A DNA stretch of 18,229 bases, taken from NCBI GenBank assembly GCA_937910385.1, contig CALEPT010000241.1, positions 1 to 18,229 on the forward strand. Reading direction: 5' to 3'. The DNA is from an uncultured Ruminococcus sp. (GTDB lineage: Bacteria > Bacillota > Clostridia > Oscillospirales > Ruminococcaceae). Numbering within the stretch: the first letter of the stretch is position 1; every line of letters starts with the position of its first letter. A model generated the notes under the pieces. It did not search any database and had not been told where the DNA came from. It worked only from the letters and a program-made list of their open reading frames with translations. The translations under genes and the position numbers were made by a program. Positions 14,575-18,229 of the stretch are shown here, in pieces.

Positions 14575-15795
14575 TTAAGAGACCACCATTTTTGTTTTGG
14601 AAATGATATCATCTTTATACTTAATGACATCTATAATTACTTGTTTTTGCATTGCTTTGATATATTTTTCCATGTAGTCAAAATCGGGAATATATCCATC
14701 GGGGTGATAGGTGCTTTGTGAACTTACAACAGGAGCGCCGTCTGCATTTATGCATATGGGAAGATATATTTCCAACTCCTTAAATCTATTCCATGTCCCC
14801 ATTTTATTATATGAAAACAGCATTTTGAAATACGACATCTGCATAACTAAATAAAGACCGACTTGCTCATTTTTAATTACTTCACCAGAAAGAGAAAAGA
14901 CGTGATTGTGAGTTGCAAGTTTATATTCAAATGACCTGTAATAAGCATTTCCCCAAAAATCAAGAGTAATCGTATTCGCAGGAAATACTTTCGCAGGTCT
15001 GTCTGTCTTACCCTTAACACCTACATTGTCTACACCAGAATTGATAAAAAAACATCCTTTTCCATTGATGTCTTTTTGTTGTAAATCAACATCTCCTGTC
15101 TCTGAATAAAACAAATCTTTCATTTTGAAGCTACGGAGTACCCCCCCTTGATTTTCGCCTATTTTACGGGATTTTTCAAGGATTTCTCTATCTTCATCGG
15201 TAAGAATACAGTTACTAAGCCCTGTCGCTTTCAAATATAGTTCCAGTTCCCGAATGCGCTCCTGTTCCAGTTCCCGAATGCGCTCCTGTTCCAGTTCCCG
15301 AATGCGCTCCTGCATATAATTCCAATCTATGTCATCAAGATTGTAAGCTTTCTTTTTTTCGCTTTCACACAGAATCGGGAGATAAAACTTTACTTCGCCA
15401 ATAGCATTAACATTGAATTTAGATTGTCCCCAAGAGAAAAGCGAAAATGCTTTACGCATACTTGCAAGAAGATAAGTTGCCGTCCTGTAATTCAATTTAT
15501 CACATTTCAACGTAAGTATCTTTATCTTATCACCTGTAAAGTATGGTCTTTCCTGATAAAACATTGTTGCAGTGTCCTGACCAAAAGAAATGGTGTTGGC
15601 TGGATTAAGATATTGTTCATCAAACTCAATATATCCTCTTATACCGTTATTTTGGCTTGTTCTTACAACATAAGGGTGGCCTTTAGGCTCATCATGAACG
15701 GTCACAGTATTAGCGTTGATACGCAATTTAGGTGTTTCAATAGTAAATAAGTCATCAACGCTAAATTCTCCTTGTATTCTATTCGTTTTCAACAT
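14575..15795 (-). CDS. Specificity subunit of a Type I/Type IIB-like restriction-modification system
   Basis: 406 residues in two halves. Each half has a target-recognition domain (about 1-155 and 218-360) ending in a KFYLPI or EIYLPI motif (136-141, 341-346), then a helical conserved region (about 152-215 and 370-400). This is the arrangement of HsdS proteins and of the BcgI B subunit. Its job is to read the two half-sites of an asymmetric, split DNA target and hold the methylase-nuclease protein on it. The central helix contains three perfect copies of QERIRELE (162-185). The start has GAGGGGAG six bases upstream and overlaps the end of the enzyme gene by 17 bp, so the two are translationally coupled. 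Target sequence cannot be predicted. Confidence 0.9.
   Translation of the reverse strand: MLKTNRIQGEFSVDDLFTIETPKLRINANTVTVHDEPKGHPYVVRTSQNNGIRGYIEFDEQYLNPANTISFGQDTATMFYQERPYFTGDKIKILTLKCDKLNYRTATYLLASMRKAFSLFSWGQSKFNVNAIGEVKFYLPILCESEKKKAYNLDDIDWNYMQERIRELEQERIRELEQERIRELELYLKATGLSNCILTDEDREILEKSRKIGENQGGVLRSFKMKDLFYSETGDVDLQQKDINGKGCFFINSGVDNVGVKGKTDRPAKVFPANTITLDFWGNAYYRSFEYKLATHNHVFSLSGEVIKNEQVGLYLVMQMSYFKMLFSYNKMGTWNRFKELEIYLPICINADGAPVVSSQSTYHPDGYIPDFDYMEKYIKAMQKQVIIDVIKYKDDIISKTKMVVS
15241..15312 (-). repeat. Three perfect 24-bp tandem repeats in the specificity gene
   Basis: Units at 15241-15264, 15265-15288 and 15289-15312 are identical and encode QERIRELE each time. The unit is a multiple of three, so copy changes keep the frame and lengthen or shorten the helix between the two recognition domains. 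Confidence 0.97.
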
Positions 15796-17863
15796 TAATT
15801 TCTCCCCTCAGTATTGCCCCTACTTTCCAGGATAAATATTCTGCAACAACCTTTTTGAAATCATCTTCTGTTGGCGTTAGATCAATAACAGTATGCTGAT
15901 TAAATGTCCAGTCATCACCATTATTGGTTATCTTATCCTCGATATATGTTTTTTCTGTAAGATACTCACATTCTCTAAGTAGTTTGCGTCCGAGTATTAT
16001 GTCTACAACTTCCTGATAGCGTGCGATTGCATTGCTTGTGTCCCGCAAATTCACATCTTGGCTTGACTTTTTTCTATTTTGTCTTGTATATCCATCATCA
16101 GAGAAATCAATAAATTTGACATATTTATTTACGTCGTGCGGTTTGCCGACTTCAAACAGATAAATAGCTGTCTGAACGCTCGCCTTTCCCCTGAATATAT
16201 CTGCCATATGAATGCTTGCAAGTAAAGTGTTCTTTTCTAATAAACGTTTTGTATATGGCAATCCATTTCCGCTGCCTGCATTTTCCTGTATGAGTACACA
16301 GGCTTTACCGCTTTTCATACGACTCAGCGCCTTTTCAACAAAAACAAAGCCCTTGCCCAGTGATGAATATGGGGGATTTAGCAGGAATACATCAGCTGGA
16401 AAATTCTGCCCCTTGCGTTCGCCTTGTTCATATGTACCACTGAATTTTTCAAGGCTGTCTACGTTCAATATGGTAGCAGAGCCATCTTTCATTAAAATCA
16501 TGTTCAGAACGGCGAGCAGATATATGTCCGGACGTATTTCACAGCCTAAAAGCTGAAACTTCTTAATGTCGTTTACCTTATCTGCATATTTCTCTGGACT
16601 TGTTTTATATTGCTGTTCTGCATCTTTCAGCATCAACTTCATTGCCGAAATAAGAAATCCGCCGGAGCCTGCTGCATAGTCCCAAACATAGCTATTCATA
16701 TTGACTTCAGCAAGCTTTGCCATAAACTCAGTAACATACCGTGGAGTAAGGACAACATCATTACGCTCACCATCTGGAATATCCACCCATTCATTAAGAA
16801 CATTAAAAAGCTTTCCTGTAAAATCAAGGTGTTCAGCAGAAAGAAAAGTAGGCATTATGTTTTGCTCAACTTCTCTATAAACTGTTTTCAGTCTGCTCTC
16901 TACTCTGCTTGTATCTTTAACTGTTCTTGGCTCTTCAAGCATAGAGTGCAGGAGAACTCTTTCGAGGGTGTTCTTTATACTTTCACGTTTATCAGCTGGC
17001 AGATTTTTGGCATCAAGGAATTCTGCTACTCGATTGTAAATAGCATATCCATCATGTGTTTTCCTACCTTTATCACCTTTAAGGTCTGAGGTCACTAAAC
17101 CGCTGACTACAACATTCCCGTCCTCGTCTTTTACTCCAAGTCCAGCCATAATCATAGCAGCTATCAGTTCAACTCTATCACCTACGGCAATATGCAGATC
17201 ATCATGCATAGTCTGATTTAACGTCTTTAAGTTGGCTTCAATAGTATTTTCAAACTCAAATGCCATTCGTTCTCTTTCGGCATCCGTCAAGAGAATATCC
17301 TTGAGTTTTAACGCAAGCGCAGATCTGTTAGATGCTGTAAGAAAACTCAAATCGGTGTAATCTCCGATTTTTTTAGGAACACCAAAGTTCTTCTTTGATA
17401 TAAGCCACGCAGAGATTTCGTAGACAGTATCATTACCGTTTTTATATCCGTTTACACCAGCTGCTATTATTCGGCTATAACTATCTGCATATTTGAATAT
17501 AGCTGTTGCATAATGAACTGCACCATTTACGGCATATTTGCTTATATTCTTCAAATTATTTGAACCATCTTTAGCTTTGTTTGCAGGTACACCGTTTTCA
17601 TCAAGCTTACATAAATCGCCCTTTGTTCCTTTACATTCAATCATCACTGGTACTTTAGAAGAATCCAATTCGATGAAGAGTTTAATATCTGGGTAATTTC
17701 CGCCTTTTCCACCTTTTTTGGATTCTTCTATCTTTAGAGCATCGTCAATTTCCGAATCCATAGCTTCTGTTTTTGTTAGATAAGGAATATTTACTTGATT
17801 GAAATATTGTTTTGCCCAATCTTCAATTTGTTCTTCTATACTTGACACTTTATTGGTTGCCAT
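15779..17863 (-). CDS. Fused restriction nuclease/N6-adenine methylase, BcgI A-like
   Basis: 694 residues. The N-terminal 150 residues hold a PD-(D/E)xK nuclease signature: Pro58-Asp59 in YPDIKLFIEL and Glu76-Cys-Lys78 in VMIECKGT. A helical bundle (200-350) leads to the gamma-type methylase: motif X-like TPRYVTEFM (373-381), AdoMet motif I DYAAGSGGFL (395-404), Glu442 in GCEIRP and catalytic NPPY (496-499). This combines what Type I systems split into HsdR and HsdM, minus the DEAD-box ATPase, and pairs with a separate specificity protein. That is the layout of Type IIB BcgI, which cuts on both sides of its site. A Type I-like methylase with a degenerate nuclease domain is the alternative. 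The ATG has AGAGGG at six bases, and a strong promoter lies upstream. Confidence 0.87.
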   Translation of the reverse strand: MATNKVSSIEEQIEDWAKQYFNQVNIPYLTKTEAMDSEIDDALKIEESKKGGKGGNYPDIKLFIELDSSKVPVMIECKGTKGDLCKLDENGVPANKAKDGSNNLKNISKYAVNGAVHYATAIFKYADSYSRIIAAGVNGYKNGNDTVYEISAWLISKKNFGVPKKIGDYTDLSFLTASNRSALALKLKDILLTDAERERMAFEFENTIEANLKTLNQTMHDDLHIAVGDRVELIAAMIMAGLGVKDEDGNVVVSGLVTSDLKGDKGRKTHDGYAIYNRVAEFLDAKNLPADKRESIKNTLERVLLHSMLEEPRTVKDTSRVESRLKTVYREVEQNIMPTFLSAEHLDFTGKLFNVLNEWVDIPDGERNDVVLTPRYVTEFMAKLAEVNMNSYVWDYAAGSGGFLISAMKLMLKDAEQQYKTSPEKYADKVNDIKKFQLLGCEIRPDIYLLAVLNMILMKDGSATILNVDSLEKFSGTYEQGERKGQNFPADVFLLNPPYSSLGKGFVFVEKALSRMKSGKACVLIQENAGSGNGLPYTKRLLEKNTLLASIHMADIFRGKASVQTAIYLFEVGKPHDVNKYVKFIDFSDDGYTRQNRKKSSQDVNLRDTSNAIARYQEVVDIILGRKLLRECEYLTEKTYIEDKITNNGDDWTFNQHTVIDLTPTEDDFKKVVAEYLSWKVGAILRGEINVENE

Positions 17864-17958
17864 AATATCCCTCTTTATGTTTTACGCTACCCACATAGCA
17901 GGAAAACGTAAGAATTCATTATATGTATGATAATGTTTCAACACATCAATATTTTTTA

Positions 17959-17987
17959 ATTATACCACAATTCGCTATAATAGTCAA
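17959..17987 (-). promoter_or_regulatory. Promoter of the restriction-modification operon
   Basis: TTGACT (17987-17982), a 17-base spacer and TATAAT (17964-17959) on the minus strand, a near-consensus vegetative promoter. The predicted leader is about 90 bases and includes a small dyad, CATTAT (17917-17922) / ATAATG (17930-17935), that could bind a regulator. No controller gene of the C-protein type is seen. Confidence 0.85.
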
Positions 17988-18047
17988 CCGCTTTACAAGG
18001 AAAAATCATAAATCTCATAGGCATGTTTCTAATTATAATATATTCTG

Positions 18048-18081
18048 AAAAGAAAAAGAGCATTACGAAGATGTAACGCTC
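18048..18081 (-). terminator. Intrinsic terminator at the right end of element B
   Basis: On the minus strand GAGCGTTAC (18081-18073) pairs with GTAATGCTC (18066-18058) with one G-T wobble and a 6-base loop, followed by TTTTTCTTTT. It stops transcription entering element B from the split recombinase A gene and so insulates the restriction operon promoter. Confidence 0.85.
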
Positions 18082-18229
18082 TTGGTGGTAAAATCTATGT
18101 TTATCGAATCGGCTCTACAAGTTATCTTGTTTCCATTTGGGTGTTCGTCAAAACTTGTTCCCGAATAGCCGTCGTCCTCGCAGATCTCGATGAGATTCCA
18201 GCCCTCCTGTTTGCTGACATATTCCGTCA
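18063..18229 (-). pseudogene. Serine recombinase A, N-terminal part (partial, continues off the right edge)
   Basis: The frame from the window edge reads EYVSKQEGWNLIEICEDDG, then YSGTSFD up to the GTCAAA core at 18147, matching the segment after the catalytic serine in recombinase B (EKGWNLVDEYIDDGYTGTDF). Beyond the core it runs into element B for 27 non-homologous codons and stops at 18063 within the terminator. The recombinase sequence resumes in the right phase at 11327 with RPGVRQLL. The catalytic serine must lie to the right of the window and was not seen. A truncated polypeptide may be made but should be inactive. Confidence 0.82.
18129..18166. other. attR: attR of element B
   Basis: Element arm GTTTCCATTTGGGTGTTC (18129-18146), core GTCAAA (18147-18152), then host sequence with the attB half-arm CCCG (18160-18163). 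The element arm mirrors the one at 11336-11349, and CCCG mirrors CGGG at 11315-11318, both at equal distance from the central AA. Confidence 0.82.

Larger units (their letters stand above)
11328..18152 (-). mobile_element. Inner integrative element B carrying a restriction-modification system
   Basis: A 6825-bp element delimited by direct GTCAAA copies at 11322 and 18147. It contains a serine recombinase at the left end, a small TnpW-like gene, about 1.3 kb of structured gene-free DNA and a two-gene restriction-modification operon. Its ends together rebuild a dyad-symmetric attP, while its flanks rebuild an intact codon series of recombinase A. No relaxase, replication or conjugation gene is present, so transfer between cells would need outside help. 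The restriction genes look clearly more A/T-rich than the host genes at the left of the window, which fits acquisition by transfer. Confidence 0.82.

Overview
The window looks like a chromosomal segment of a Clostridia-class Firmicute, probably an Oscillospiraceae/Ruminococcus-type gut or rumen bacterium. The main pointers are the TepA-SpoIIIE/FtsK gene pair, the MBL hydrolase-DUF3006 pair, the serine-recombinase elements with a TnpW-like partner, and AGGAGG-type ribosome binding sites. Every gene I accept lies on the minus strand, so transcription runs from right to left. The genus is an inference.

Region 1 (1-8226) is ordinary core genome. Reading in the transcription direction it holds a ClpP-like TepA protease with its own promoter and a leader hairpin that can mask its ribosome binding site, then the FtsK/SpoIIIE translocase. 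Next comes a tightly packed, partly overlapping cluster: YgiQ-type radical SAM enzyme, membrane-anchored MBL hydrolase, DUF3006 protein, HI0933-type flavoprotein and YccF membrane protein.

Region 2 (8227-9821) is a two-component pair: a NarL-type response regulator, and a histidine kinase that appears to have lost its N-terminal sensor where a mobile element begins.

Region 3 (about 9822-18229) is a nested mobile region. An outer element A ends beside the histidine kinase. Its large serine recombinase gene is split into a C-terminal part (9843-11327) and an N-terminal part (from 18147 off the right edge). Between the halves sits inner element B, 6825 bp, bounded by the direct repeat GTCAAA inside attL and attR. 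Joining the two inner ends recreates a 46-bp attP with 12 of 13 outer arm positions paired around a central AA. Joining the two outer ends restores an in-frame recombinase A. Element B carries its own intact serine recombinase under a promoter wrapped in three operator half-sites, a small TnpW-like protein, a gene-free stretch of about 1.3 kb dense with hairpins, and a two-gene restriction-modification system. In that system one protein fuses nuclease and N6-adenine methylase and the second is the specificity subunit, the layout of the BcgI/Type IIB family.

The two observations I rate highest are the reversible splitting of one recombinase by another element with its att sites legible, and the structured gene-free segment. 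That segment has a 30-nt inverted repeat (28/30) enclosing a chain of hairpins, a family of four divergent repeat units that all keep a hairpin whose loop can pair with its flank, and a minus-strand terminator at its downstream end. It may be a large structured RNA not linked here to any class I can name.
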